The notes: a model not told the origin generated them from the letters alone. A stretch of DNA of 64,000 bases from Vibrio sinaloensis DSM 21326 (GCF_000189275.1 NZ_AEVT01000056.1:114291-178290); one strand, 5' to 3'. Positions 1 through 8,833 are shown, counted from the stretch's first letter. Numbers and translations: made by a program.

Positions 1-1331
1 ACAGGAAGGGTATGTGGCTTACTTACTTTCATGCTTTTTGCACGCTCTTCTAATGACAGTGTCGTAAATTGGGTAGCAATACCCATGCTTGTTGTTGGAT
101 ACAACTGCTCCTTATCGATGCACAAGAACTCAGCGATATCGACCAACTTGTCTTTTGCATCAATCGCCACGACATCGCGCGACATCAAATCAACAACCTT
201 TTGATCTTGTGTTGGGATGTAGTCTTGACACCAAAGATCAACCATCACGTCATGCGCAGAGAAGAAACCGACCAAACGACCTTCAACATCGACGACAGGT
301 GCACTGATTAAGTGGTTATCAAGTAGCGTGTCGATCGCGGCTGGTGTTGTCATTTCAGCGCTTAGCGTAATAGGTGAGTGGTTCATGATGTCTTTAGCAA
401 TAAGTGTAGAGTTCATAGTGGTTTCCTTAACTGACGCGATATTTGTAGTGGTAGTGATTGAAGCGATTTCCGTAGCTTTTAATTGTGGTCGACGATAGAT
501 AGACCAGTTTGCGAGTCCGACCAAGACGGCGCCACCAACGATATTGCCTAAAGTGACTGGTATAAGGTTTGCAGTAACAAACTGATAGATGTTCAAATCG
601 GCGTATTGTGTTGATGCCATTCCAACTTGTGACCAGAATGATTCCGGAGCGAAGCTGTGGATCACAATGCCAAGGGGCACCATAAACATGTTCGCGACAC
701 AGTGCTCAAAGCCACTTGATACGAACATGGCAACAGGCATGATGGTCATTGCGGCTTTAGTTAACGCGTTGGCGCTGCTAAACGTTAGCCAGATAGCCAA
801 ACAAACCAATAGGTTACATAAAACCCCTAGAGCAAACGCCTGAACAGGTGTGTGATGGAGTTTATGCTGGGCAATGTTTAATGCATTAAGTCCCCATTGA
901 CCATGGTCCATCTGATACAAGCCGGCTGCAGAGACGATGGTGAGCAAAATCATGGCACCAATGAAGTTTCCCAGGTAAACCTTGCCCCAAATCGACAACA
1001 TTTTTCCAAAACTTATCTGCTTATTTGCCCATGAAATACTCGACAAAACAGAGCTGGTAAATAGCTCGCCACCACAAATTACAATCAGGATCAGCCCCAT
1101 GCTGAATGCTAATCCCCCCGCTAGACGGCTGAGTCCCCATCCAGCGTCACTACTGCCTGTTGTCACCGTAATGTAGAAAAGAAAAGCTAAGCCGATAAAG
1201 GCACCTGCCATAATGGCAAGGCTAAGAGTCATTCCGCTACTTTTCTTCGCTTTACTGAGTGCGAACTTTTCCGCTTCAGCCATCATTTCTGATGGTGAAA
1301 AGTATTGGGTATTGGTTTGTGCTTGTGTCAT
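1..1331 (-). CDS. Formate/nitrite transporter (FNT) fused to a CBS-domain module, partial at the window edge
   Basis: This is an open reading frame with no stop from the ATG at 1331 down to the left edge, so its C-terminus lies outside the window. Residues 1 to about 290 read as an FNT-family channel: several hydrophobic segments and family-like stretches such as GGELFTSS, GLYQMDHGQWG, SSGFEHCVANM and TLGNIVGG. After a short linker (KATEIASITTTTNIA) a CBS-type sequence begins at residue 306, with MNHSPITLSAEM and a second repeat, MSRDVVAIDAKDK. FNT channels move formate, nitrite or hydrosulfide across the inner membrane, and CBS pairs usually sense adenine nucleotides; nucleotide gating here is inference. 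The codon at 416 is an in-frame ATG preceded by AAGGAA, so a free CBS protein could also be made. A YeiE-like LysR gene lies divergently upstream. Confidence 0.8.
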   Translation of the reverse strand, partial: MTQAQTNTQYFSPSEMMAEAEKFALSKAKKSSGMTLSLAIMAGAFIGLAFLFYITVTTGSSDAGWGLSRLAGGLAFSMGLILIVICGGELFTSSVLSSISWANKQISFGKMLSIWGKVYLGNFIGAMILLTIVSAAGLYQMDHGQWGLNALNIAQHKLHHTPVQAFALGVLCNLLVCLAIWLTFSSANALTKAAMTIMPVAMFVSSGFEHCVANMFMVPLGIVIHSFAPESFWSQVGMASTQYADLNIYQFVTANLIPVTLGNIVGGAVLVGLANWSIYRRPQLKATEIASITTTTNIASVKETTMNSTLIAKDIMNHSPITLSAEMTTPAAIDTLLDNHLISAPVVDVEGRLVGFFSAHDVMVDLWCQDYIPTQDQKVVDLMSRDVVAIDAKDKLVDIAEFLCIDKEQLYPTTSMGIATQFTTLSLEERAKSMKVSKPHTLP

Positions 1332-1569
1332 AGCCACTCCCCGGTGAAATTCATAATTACCTCCTGTGTTGGCAGCGGTGAAATCGTCGCTGCCAATTCA
1401 GATTAGGGGGATGAGGTGTAGAGGTAAAATTGATAATTTTTAAAATCTTTATCAAAAATATTGATATGGATAGAAGAGGGCGTAGAATGAAACGGCTTGC
1501 GTATTTAGTAATAAAAAATGCGATACATTTGGCTAGGTAAATGAGAATAAAAACAAGGAAAGAGGTGGA

Positions 1570-2475
1570 ATGCGTTACTCACTAAAACAACTTGCTGTAT
1601 TTGACGCGGTTGCAGACACCGGTAGTGTGAGTTTAGCAGCGGATAAGCTTTCGTTAACTCAATCAGCAACAAGTATGTCTCTGTCGCAGCTTGAGAAAAT
1701 GCTAGGTAGACCTTTGTTCGAAAGGCAAGGTAAGCAGATGGCATTAACCCACTGGGGAATGTGGCTAAGACCTAAAGCAAAGCGCTTATTACAAGATGCT
1801 CAGCAGATAGAAATGGGGTTCTACGAGCAACATTTGCTCAGTGGCCACATTAAACTGGGGGCCAGTCAGACCCCGGCAGAACATCTGGTACCAGACCTTA
1901 TCAGTATTATTGATAATTCGTTCCCAGAGATGCGCATCTCACTTAAAGTTAAAAGTACAGACAGCGTGATTCAGGGTGTTCTCGATTACAAATACGATCT
2001 AGGAATCATTGAAGGGCGTTGTGATGACAACCGACTGCACCAAGAAGTGTGGTGTCGTGACCACTTAACCGTCGTTGCAGCGGCTCACCACCCCTTTGCG
2101 CTGCAAGATAAGGTCAGCTTGGCACAATTGGAACAAGCTCGTTGGGTACTTCGAGAGCACGGGAGCGGTACTCGCAAAATTTTTGATAGCTCCATTCACC
2201 ATTTAATCGAGGATCTCGATGTTTGGCGAGAATACGAGCACGTACCAGTACTGCGGAGTATGGTTGAACACGGGCAGTACTTGACGTGTCTGCCTTATCT
2301 GGATGTCGAGCGATTTATCGACAGCGGTCAATTGGTGGCTTTAAACGTGCCAGACCTTAATATGGAAAGAACACTTTCCTTTATTTGGCGAGCGGACATG
2401 GTCGATAACCCGCTGGTCGAGTGTATTAAACGTGAAGGGCTTAGGATGATGAAAGGCAAGCCGTCAGTCCTCTAA
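1570..2475 (+). CDS. LysR-family transcriptional regulator, YeiE-like
   Basis: A 301-residue protein with an N-terminal winged helix-turn-helix (SLKQLAVFDAVADTGSVSLA, then LTQSATSMSLSQLEKMLG) and a periplasmic-binding-like effector domain from about residue 90. The effector part contains LREHGSGTRKI, close to the LRERGSGTREI stretch I recall from E. coli YeiE, a sulfite-responsive LysR protein. Length is normal for the family. It is divergent from the FNT-CBS gene across a 238-base gap, the usual layout for a LysR protein and its target, so control of that transporter is a reasonable inference. The start ATG is preceded by AAGGAAAGAGG, a good ribosome binding site. Confidence 0.85.
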   Translation: MRYSLKQLAVFDAVADTGSVSLAADKLSLTQSATSMSLSQLEKMLGRPLFERQGKQMALTHWGMWLRPKAKRLLQDAQQIEMGFYEQHLLSGHIKLGASQTPAEHLVPDLISIIDNSFPEMRISLKVKSTDSVIQGVLDYKYDLGIIEGRCDDNRLHQEVWCRDHLTVVAAAHHPFALQDKVSLAQLEQARWVLREHGSGTRKIFDSSIHHLIEDLDVWREYEHVPVLRSMVEHGQYLTCLPYLDVERFIDSGQLVALNVPDLNMERTLSFIWRADMVDNPLVECIKREGLRMMKGKPSVL

Positions 2476-2650
2476 CGCTAAAATTAGTATTTACCAAATC
2501 TGTTGAAATATCGATTGCATCACGGATATATGATCATTAATTCATTTTGTTACCTTAAATATGTGATCTCTAGCATGTAGATTCCTATCAAATCTACTTA
2601 ATATGCCATCTTGTTCTTTTGATGTGTCAAAGCACACGTAATGAGGCGGT

Positions 2651-3136
2651 ATGAGCACACTAGTCGCGATTGCAATAACAACAGGTATTCTTTCTGGTTT
2701 ATGGGGATGGATTGCCATCTCACTTGGCCTTCTCTCATGGGCTGGGTTCTTAGGGTGTACCAGTTACTTTGCGTCACCAAACAGCGGGCTTAAAGGGCTC
2801 GGTGAAAGCTTGGTGACAAACATGACAGGCGTTTTTTGGGCAATGGTGATCATCCATGCTTCGCAATTCGCTTCGATTGAAATCTTGGGCTATGTGATCA
2901 CAGCTGTTGTTGCGTTCCTGATGTGTATCCAAGCTAAACAGCGTTTGCTAGGTTACATCCCAGGCACATTTATTGGTTGTTGTGCGACATTTGCTGCTAA
3001 TGGTGATTGGAAACTTGTTATCCCTTCGCTCATTCTGGGAGGCATCTTCGGTTACCTGATGAAAGCAAGTGGCCTTTGGCTGCACCAAAAGCTCAACCAA
3101 ACGCGATCAAGTTCAGAGCTTCAGCCAAGAACTTAA
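2651..3136 (+). CDS. DUF1097 family inner-membrane protein (YcdZ-like)
   Basis: A 161-residue, strongly hydrophobic protein with about five predicted membrane segments and small-residue motifs such as GLWGWIAISLGLLSWAGFLG and GYIPGTFIGC. These resemble DUF1097 proteins, including E. coli YcdZ, whose function is unknown. The C-terminus (KLNQTRSSSELQPRT) is polar and probably soluble. The start ATG follows GAGGCGGT. It stands alone, with a strong terminator about 70 bases downstream. No substrate can be deduced from the sequence. Confidence 0.75.
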   Translation: MSTLVAIAITTGILSGLWGWIAISLGLLSWAGFLGCTSYFASPNSGLKGLGESLVTNMTGVFWAMVIIHASQFASIEILGYVITAVVAFLMCIQAKQRLLGYIPGTFIGCCATFAANGDWKLVIPSLILGGIFGYLMKASGLWLHQKLNQTRSSSELQPRT

Positions 3137-3203
3137 TTGTGTGTCCAAATCCTTTCCTGAGGGATTTGGTCAACCCCCGATTGATTTGTATCCAAATAGA
3201 TAC

Positions 3204-3238
3204 GAGGCATTGATGTTTATCATCAATGCCTCTTTTTT
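3204..3238 (+). terminator. Intrinsic terminator after the DUF1097 gene
   Basis: A perfect 12-bp stem (GAGGCATTGATG paired with CATCAATGCCTC) with a five-base loop is followed by six T. The stop codon of the convergent ybjD-like gene lies inside the T tract. Confidence 0.9.
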
Positions 3239-4865
3239 ATGTGTTGCCATTAGCCATAGTAACAACGCGTTTCAGTGTCCAGCGCAGTAGCAATGGAATA
3301 CATTCATTATCTCTCTCTTCGCAATACGAGACTATCGCGAGCGCTAAGTCGGGTTTAGCGAACTTCTTCAGCACCTTAGCGACCACTTTTTTGGCAGGAA
3401 TCGGGTGCTCTAGCGGAATTCTAACCATCTCCTTGAAGAAAGGTTCAAATCCGTTGTTATAGAGGTAGTGCTCGATGTCCCTATCCGGCAATTCCGTTAG
3501 GCGATGACGTTCTTGATCGTGTCCAAGCTGAGCTCTAACCGCCGCAGAATACTTTTTGCCCGCAGCGTCTCCATCGGTGACGACATGCCAGTCAATACCA
3601 AAGGCTTTTGCGACTTTTAGCAATGATTTGAGCCCTGACTGGGCAAACTCTATGATCTGTACACCTTCCGCTGCTAAGTTGTAACCACACTGGTTGGCCA
3701 ACTCGTTAAACAACCAAACTTCGGTTTCACCTTCAACCAACAACCAGCAGCGAGCAAACAACGCCCCCGAGCGGTGGAAACGAATGTGAAAACCTATTCG
3801 GCGTAGTTCGTCGCGGCTTAATCCTTGATTAGGCAAATACGTGGTAATGGTACGGTCAGATTGGCGTACTAACCGGCGGATTGAATTGAGCGGAACCTGT
3901 CCAAGCAAGTCACCACTGTTTGTGGTGAGTATTTTTTGCATCGGCAGCAGTTGAAGCAGACTCCAGGCTCGCGCAAGGTGAGTGGGGTGAAGACGTCCTT
4001 CTGGATCTTCAATAATCAGTAAGGGCCGAGCACAGCGTCTAAGCTGGTTCGGTCCTTTCGCTTGCAAATAGGCATTTAACAAGCCCATAAACAAAAGTCG
4101 TGTTTGTTTGTCGTTCTCCTCCACAACTTGAGAGAGTCTTTTGTTACTCGGTGAGGAGTTAAAGAAAATACCGTCACGTTGTTTGCGCAAATTCTTGCGT
4201 GAATTAGATTTAAACGAAAAGTAGTGATCCACCAATACGCCCATCGAGTTCAAACTGCTTTTCATCTCACCTTTATTAACATGGCCAGGGACGGCCATCA
4301 AGCGTCTGCAGGTGTTGTTAATCCGCTTTTCAATCCGAGAATTGGAGTCGTTATTTAATGTAATTGGGCGTTCAAATCGCCGTGAGTCTTTTAAGCGAAT
4401 GACAGGGTGCAACGACATGAGCTCTTGTGCTAGCTTTTCCGAATGATGAAGCGGCATCGGATTACCTTGATCATCAAGAAACGCGTAGCGAGTGGTGATG
4501 TCATAGCCGTCGCGACTCGCACTCAGGCGGTAGATTATCTTATTAACCCCTTGCTGATCTTTTATCCAGATCGGTTTAATTTTCCGGTACCGACCAGATT
4601 GCATTTCGTTCTTATCGTTGGAAACTAAACTGAGGACGATTTGTAAGTGCTGTGTCTGCGGGTGAGCAATTGAATAATCGACGTGGAAATCTGTCATCTC
4701 AAATTGGTAAGGAACGCCTTCGGCAGGCAACGCGACGGAGAGGGCATCGAGAAGAGATGACTTGCCCCAAGTGTTCTCACCGATCAAGGTCGTAAGCTCA
4801 TCAAACGCAATAGACAAACGTTTGATACCTCTAAAACCCGAAATCTCGATCCGTTCTAGCAGCAT
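3237..4865 (-). CDS. ybjD: OLD-family ATP-dependent endonuclease, YbjD type
   Basis: A 542-residue protein with an N-terminal ABC-type ATPase (RIEISGFRGIKRLS; Walker A GENTWGKS near residues 29-36) and a C-terminal TOPRIM domain. The TOPRIM acidic residues are visible in LLVEGETEVWL and in TDGDAAGKK. This is the OLD (overcome lysogenization defect) nuclease arrangement, and the opening matches what I recall of E. coli YbjD. No UvrD-like helicase lies beside it, so it is not a Gabija-type pair; a solitary YbjD-like housekeeping or DNA-repair role is more likely than phage defence, although the biological role of YbjD is not well established. It is convergent with the DUF1097 gene and divergent from the nucleotidase gene. 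Confidence 0.85.
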   Translation of the reverse strand: MLLERIEISGFRGIKRLSIAFDELTTLIGENTWGKSSLLDALSVALPAEGVPYQFEMTDFHVDYSIAHPQTQHLQIVLSLVSNDKNEMQSGRYRKIKPIWIKDQQGVNKIIYRLSASRDGYDITTRYAFLDDQGNPMPLHHSEKLAQELMSLHPVIRLKDSRRFERPITLNNDSNSRIEKRINNTCRRLMAVPGHVNKGEMKSSLNSMGVLVDHYFSFKSNSRKNLRKQRDGIFFNSSPSNKRLSQVVEENDKQTRLLFMGLLNAYLQAKGPNQLRRCARPLLIIEDPEGRLHPTHLARAWSLLQLLPMQKILTTNSGDLLGQVPLNSIRRLVRQSDRTITTYLPNQGLSRDELRRIGFHIRFHRSGALFARCWLLVEGETEVWLFNELANQCGYNLAAEGVQIIEFAQSGLKSLLKVAKAFGIDWHVVTDGDAAGKKYSAAVRAQLGHDQERHRLTELPDRDIEHYLYNNGFEPFFKEMVRIPLEHPIPAKKVVAKVLKKFAKPDLALAIVSYCEERDNECIPLLLRWTLKRVVTMANGNT

Positions 4866-5097
4866 GTAGTTACTCCGTATGAGCTACTTGTACTCTAAGC
4901 ATAATAGAAAACTATCGAATAAGCAGAAGGTTAGCTCACAAACTCGATTTAGATATGAAACAGCACTCTCGTTTTGCTTCAGATCCAAATCATACAAATC
5001 GATGTATAAAATAAGTGGGTTGCAAGAAAAGTGTGAAAGTTAATGAATTTGTCATCTTGGTTGCGTTACGATGTAGGGGTAAAAGAGAGAATGAAAC

Positions 5098-6849
5098 ATG
5101 ATGAATAAAAACAACAAGCCAGCGAAGATTAAACTGGCACACATTAACGATACCCACTCCTATTTCGAACCGACATCTTTGCAGTTATCAATCGATGTCG
5201 AACAACAACCTATTCAGCCGTATGTTAGCGCTGGCGGATTCGCGCGGATTGCTACCCGCAAAAATCAACTTGCTCAGATTGCCAACGACAACGATCAGAG
5301 CTTTATCTTCTTGCATGCAGGTGATTGTTTTCAAGGGACGTTGTACTTCTCTTTGTTTAAGGGAGAAGCGAACTCAACCATGTTAAATACACTCAACATT
5401 GATGCAATGGCACTGGGCAATCATGAGTTAGATATGGGTAACGAGCCAGTTGCTCAGTTTGCTCAGCAGATAGAATTCCCATTACTAGCAGGTAACTGGG
5501 ACCTGTCTAACGAAGACGCTGATAAAAAACTTAGGCTAAGTGAAAGCGACAAAGTGATCAGTTATGACCCTAGCAAGCAGGCCGCCCAATGGATAGTCAA
5601 AGAGGCGCAAGGCGAACCAATCGCGATTTTCTCGCTTGCTCTGGATAAAATGGCTGACATATCGAATCCAGATCCAGACACACCATTTATTAATTCCGTC
5701 ACTACAGCGGTGAACACCGTTGCTGAGATTCATTCTGCGGGAATAAACAAAATAATTCTTCTGAGCCATATGGGCTACGAAGCGGATCTAGAAATGGCTG
5801 AAAAAGTCGATGGCATAAGTGTGATTGTAGGTGGACACAGTCATCGTCTACAAGGCGATTTTTCTAGCCTAGGCCTTAAAGAGGATGACCCATATGGATT
5901 GGAAATCAATGGCACTCGAGTTGTACAAGCAGGGTACCATGCGCTAAGCATGGGACACTGTGACATAGAGTTTTCAGCCGATGGTAAAATTGTCGCTTTC
6001 GAAGGAAAGAATGAACTTCTGCTCGGACGCAGGCTATTTATCGATGCCAGCATGACAGAAGCTCGAAATGATGACTTTTATGCTAAAGCTCGTCACTTTA
6101 TTGATTCTCATCCAAATGTCTACGTGTGTAAGAAAGATAAACAGGTGCAGCAGATTTTGCTTGAGCGCTATACGAACCAAGTTAGAACGCTACAACGTCA
6201 CTTTATTGCAACCGCAAACCAAACACTCCGACATGTTCGCGTACCTGATGAACAGGGCCCCAGCATGCTTGCGCCATTGGTGGCGGAATCGTTCGCTTAT
6301 TGCATGAATCAAATCGGCCACCAAGTTGAGTTTGCCATTCACAATGCAGGTGGAGTAAGAACTTCAATCAATGCCGGTGACATTTCCGTTGCCGATATTG
6401 CCGGAAGGCTGCTTCCTTTTGCCGTACCTATAGGTGTTTACCAATTAAGCGGCAACGACATTGCCGCAGCTCTTGAAGGTGCGATCAATAACGCTTTGAA
6501 CAATGGTGTTGAAGGGACAGGTGATGGCTCCTATCCATACACTTACAACCTCAGCTTCGACTATTCGTATGATTCACCTGCGGGCCAACGCATCAAAAAC
6601 CTGATGATCTATAACGATGAGCAAGGCTGGCAACCTGTTGATAATGAAAAGATATATACGGGTTCATCTTCTGCTTACACGATGAAAGGCAAAGAAGGTT
6701 ATGAGGCGATGTCTAACATGAAAGGTGAGGGCATCGTGACGACTCAATCGATGGCTGACTGTTTCATTACACTGCTCAAAGATAAACCTGATGTCATCAA
6801 TCGAACACCACTCCCCAAGCCCTCAATTGGCTGGCATAAAGGTTGCTAA
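5098..6849 (+). CDS. Metallophosphatase / 5'-nucleotidase family protein without a signal peptide
   Basis: A 583-residue protein with the two-domain UshA layout. The N-terminal metallophosphoesterase shows metal-binding motifs HINDTHSYF, GDCFQG, GNHELDMG, LSHMG and VGGHSHR. The C-terminal 5'-nucleotidase domain contains NAGGVRTSINAGDI and SSSAYTMKGKEGYE. Family members hydrolyse nucleotides or UDP-sugars, usually in the periplasm. Here the N-terminus (MMNKNNKPAKIKLAHIND) goes straight into the catalytic domain with no hydrophobic segment, so the enzyme is probably cytoplasmic or exported by another route. Two adjacent ATGs at 5098 and 5101 could start it. A 30-codon membrane-peptide gene follows after 37 bases. 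Confidence 0.85.
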   Translation: MMNKNNKPAKIKLAHINDTHSYFEPTSLQLSIDVEQQPIQPYVSAGGFARIATRKNQLAQIANDNDQSFIFLHAGDCFQGTLYFSLFKGEANSTMLNTLNIDAMALGNHELDMGNEPVAQFAQQIEFPLLAGNWDLSNEDADKKLRLSESDKVISYDPSKQAAQWIVKEAQGEPIAIFSLALDKMADISNPDPDTPFINSVTTAVNTVAEIHSAGINKIILLSHMGYEADLEMAEKVDGISVIVGGHSHRLQGDFSSLGLKEDDPYGLEINGTRVVQAGYHALSMGHCDIEFSADGKIVAFEGKNELLLGRRLFIDASMTEARNDDFYAKARHFIDSHPNVYVCKKDKQVQQILLERYTNQVRTLQRHFIATANQTLRHVRVPDEQGPSMLAPLVAESFAYCMNQIGHQVEFAIHNAGGVRTSINAGDISVADIAGRLLPFAVPIGVYQLSGNDIAAALEGAINNALNNGVEGTGDGSYPYTYNLSFDYSYDSPAGQRIKNLMIYNDEQGWQPVDNEKIYTGSSSAYTMKGKEGYEAMSNMKGEGIVTTQSMADCFITLLKDKPDVINRTPLPKPSIGWHKGC

Positions 6850-6886
6850 TCTATTCCTGGTATTTATACGGTAACTCGGGGGAGTT

Positions 6887-6979
6887 ATGTGGAAAGATTG
6901 GATTGATGTGGCCGTCGTTATAAGTTGGGTAGGCGTTTGGTCGGCACTGGTATACTTTATTCCTATGACTGGCGTTTAA
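6887..6979 (+). CDS. 30-residue single-span membrane peptide
   Basis: A short ORF with an excellent ribosome binding site (GGGGGAG six bases before the ATG) encodes a peptide starting MWKDWIDVAVVISWVGVWSA and ending IPMTGV. It has one hydrophobic span of about 20 residues with three tryptophans before the end of the span, as expected of a small inner-membrane peptide. It sits 37 bases after the nucleotidase stop and directly before an intrinsic terminator, so the two genes are probably cotranscribed. I do not recognise the peptide. The good Shine-Dalgarno and terminator placement argue that it is real. Confidence 0.6.
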   Translation: MWKDWIDVAVVISWVGVWSALVYFIPMTGV

Positions 6980-7000
6980 CCTAATTAAGCGTAATTAATA

Positions 7001-7028
7001 AAAAGGGGCAATTATTTGCTCCTTTTTT
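7001..7028 (+). terminator. Terminator after the 30-residue peptide gene
   Basis: An A-rich arm, AAAAGGGGCA, pairs with TGCTCCTTTTTT across a short AT loop and is followed by a T tract. It closes the nucleotidase/small-peptide unit before the alx leader begins. Confidence 0.75.
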
Positions 7029-7075
7029 GATTTTTTTGCTAGACGAGAAATGACGACAGGAATACAATCCGCGCT

Positions 7076-7182
7076 GTTTGGGGAGTAGTCGCCTCTGGTT
7101 TACTTATCGTCATCTCGTTAGACCTCATGTCTATCCGGTAAGTATAAGTGCAAGCACAACGCTGCATTTCGACGAGACCAAC
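7076..7182 (+). promoter_or_regulatory. yybP-ykoY-type (Mn2+/pH-responsive) riboswitch candidate upstream of alx/terC
   Basis: The leader contains the two family signatures in the right order. TTTGGGGAGTAG is at 7077-7088 and CGACGAGACCAA at 7170-7181, with TTGG able to pair with CCAA to close the P1 helix. A second helix, TCGTC with GACGA, can form inside. In E. coli the alx leader is a known member of this family, sensing manganese and alkaline pH. Here the element sits about 100 bases before the start of the Alx/TerC gene. P1 is short by eye, so a covariance-model search is the decisive check. Confidence 0.75.
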
Positions 7183-7283
7183 GTAATCAAATGTGCCGTA
7201 CCTTATTTCAAAGGTATGGGTTGGTTTGTTTGCGGTTGGATCGTCACTTTTACATTCTCGATCCCTCCGCCTCTGGAGGAAAC

Positions 7284-8243
7284 ATGACCCCTTCTACTTA
7301 TCTTGGCTTTGGCGTGTTAACGCTAACTATGGTTGCGCTTGATATCTGGCAAACTCGTGGTGGTAAAGTCACCATCAAGAAAGCCGCTGTATGGAGCGTA
7401 TTTTGGTTTTTGCTGGCTTTCCTATTTGCAGGCAGCATTTACCTCTTCTGGGACTTTTACGCGCCAGGCAGTGACTATAACGCTGAAAAAGCCACGGTTT
7501 CATTCCTTACCGGCTATTTGCTAGAGAAATCGCTAAGTGTCGATAACTTGTTTGTTTTCGCGATAATCTTCCATCAATACATGGTGCCAGAGCACCTGCG
7601 GCCGCGTGCTTTATTGTGGGGGGTAATTGGTGCACTGTTTCTCCGCGCGATTATGATTGCGGTTGGCGCACAATTGCTCGCTCAATACCATTGGTTGCTT
7701 TATGTGTTCGCGCTGTTCCTGATTTGGACGGGCATTCAGCTAGCACGAGATAAAGGCGAAGATGAGATCAATCCACTCCCTGAAAAACTGCTACGTAAGT
7801 TTGCCCATGTCACGGATGATTTTCGTGGCAATGCACTGAGTGTGGTTGAACACGGTAAGCGCGTTCTTACACCGATGGCGATCGTAATTGGCGTCATTGC
7901 GTTTATGGACGTGATGTTTGCGCTAGATTCGATTCCTGCAATTTTCGCAGTCACTAGAGAGCCATTTCTAGTGTTGGCAGCAAACGTGTTTGCACTGCTT
8001 GGCTTACGTTCTTTGTACTTTGTATTACAGGGGATGATGGATAAGTTTATCTATCTCAAACCAGCGTTATCATTCATCATGGTTTTCATTGGTATAAAAA
8101 TGATGCTGGTGGGTTCGGAGTGGGAGATACCAACGCCAGTCTCCTTACTCGTGCTGCTGATTACCATGACAGTCGCTGTTATAGCGTCGATCATCAAAAA
8201 GCGTAGGGAAGCGGACCAAACAGTGATAACCGCTAGTAAATAA
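7284..8243 (+). CDS. alx: TerC/Alx family integral membrane protein
   Basis: A 319-residue membrane protein of the TerC family with the typical Alx length (E. coli Alx is about 321). It has some nine hydrophobic segments and the family stretches LLEKSLSVDNLFVFAIIF and FMDVMFALDSIPAIFAVT; the acidic residues in SVDN and ALDSIPA are the proposed metal-handling positions. Alx is linked to manganese export and alkaline response. The frame is open further upstream to 7191, but ATG 7284 follows TGGAGGAAAC, a near-ideal ribosome binding site, and the extra codons overlap the riboswitch. Expression is likely to depend on that leader. Confidence 0.88.
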   Translation: MTPSTYLGFGVLTLTMVALDIWQTRGGKVTIKKAAVWSVFWFLLAFLFAGSIYLFWDFYAPGSDYNAEKATVSFLTGYLLEKSLSVDNLFVFAIIFHQYMVPEHLRPRALLWGVIGALFLRAIMIAVGAQLLAQYHWLLYVFALFLIWTGIQLARDKGEDEINPLPEKLLRKFAHVTDDFRGNALSVVEHGKRVLTPMAIVIGVIAFMDVMFALDSIPAIFAVTREPFLVLAANVFALLGLRSLYFVLQGMMDKFIYLKPALSFIMVFIGIKMMLVGSEWEIPTPVSLLVLLITMTVAVIASIIKKRREADQTVITASK

Positions 8244-8529
8244 AGTAATTAACTTACCTATCAATGCCCGTATGTTTGAACAAATGTTTGTAAAATATTT
8301 GTGATCTACCTACGGGTATTTTTGTTGGCGAAATAAATATATGCACAAGTATCGCATATCTAATCAAAAAGAAGCCATCTTTGTGAATAAACAGAAAAGT
8401 GCTGTGTTATCAAATTGTTCCATTAGAAAATATAATCCGAAAGTCGAAAGATTTTCATTTTTTGAGCCTAAAATTATTGCTTATTATTGCTCCATCGAAA
8501 CGAATTAAACGATTTATAGAGAGGCAATC

Positions 8530-8718
8530 ATGGCACAAGCAATGCAGATCGGCACTATTAACGCTCCTATCTCTATGGATAAAAAAACCTACGCGGTTTC
8601 TTTCAAAGGATTGATTGCACACCTATTAGATATTCTTTTCACCGATAATTCACCACGCGCTTACTACGCGAATGATTTATCAGGTCACATGCAAAAGGAT
8701 ATCGGTATTTACCGTTAA
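8530..8718 (+). CDS. Small conserved-looking protein with a DUF1127-like tail
   Basis: A 62-residue protein starting MAQAMQIGTINAPIS, with ribosome binding site GAGGCAATC. It is followed within 20 bases by an intrinsic terminator, so it is a compact monocistronic unit. The final residues, MQKDIGIYR, resemble the KDIGLSR ending of DUF1127 proteins, small proteins that often bind RNA, but the arginine-rich middle of that family is missing. I therefore do not assign the family. The 286 bases before it are AT-rich and probably hold its promoter; I see no clear structured element there. Confidence 0.6.
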   Translation: MAQAMQIGTINAPISMDKKTYAVSFKGLIAHLLDILFTDNSPRAYYANDLSGHMQKDIGIYR

Positions 8719-8736
8719 TCTAGTAGATTAAATCTT

Positions 8737-8771
8737 AAAAAGCGCTGGCAATCATGCTGGCGCTTTTTTTT
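8737..8771 (+). terminator. Terminator after the 62-residue gene
   Basis: AAAAAGCGC pairs with GCGCTTTTT around an imperfect inner stem, and a tract of eight T follows. Confidence 0.85.
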
Positions 8772-8833
8772 GCCTGTGAAATGTAAACTCACTCCTAACG
8801 GTCATATAAGTATCAATGAATTTGGAGCTTACT

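Noticed and set aside
1429..1475. FNR-like palindrome between the FNT-CBS and LysR genes
   Set aside because: The TTGAT and ATCAA halves are present but not at the four-base spacing FNR needs.
3237..4865. Gabija-like defence system based on the OLD nuclease
   Set aside because: No adjacent UvrD-like helicase; the architecture and neighbours fit a YbjD-type chromosomal gene.
8262..8330. Possible terminator after alx (CCCGTA ... TACGGG then T-rich)
   Set aside because: The arms are separated by more than 40 bases and the inner part does not pair well.
8341..8508. 55-codon ORF (MHKYRISNQKEAIF onward) before the 62-residue gene
   Set aside because: No Shine-Dalgarno, AT-rich low-information composition and position in the probable promoter region of the next gene.
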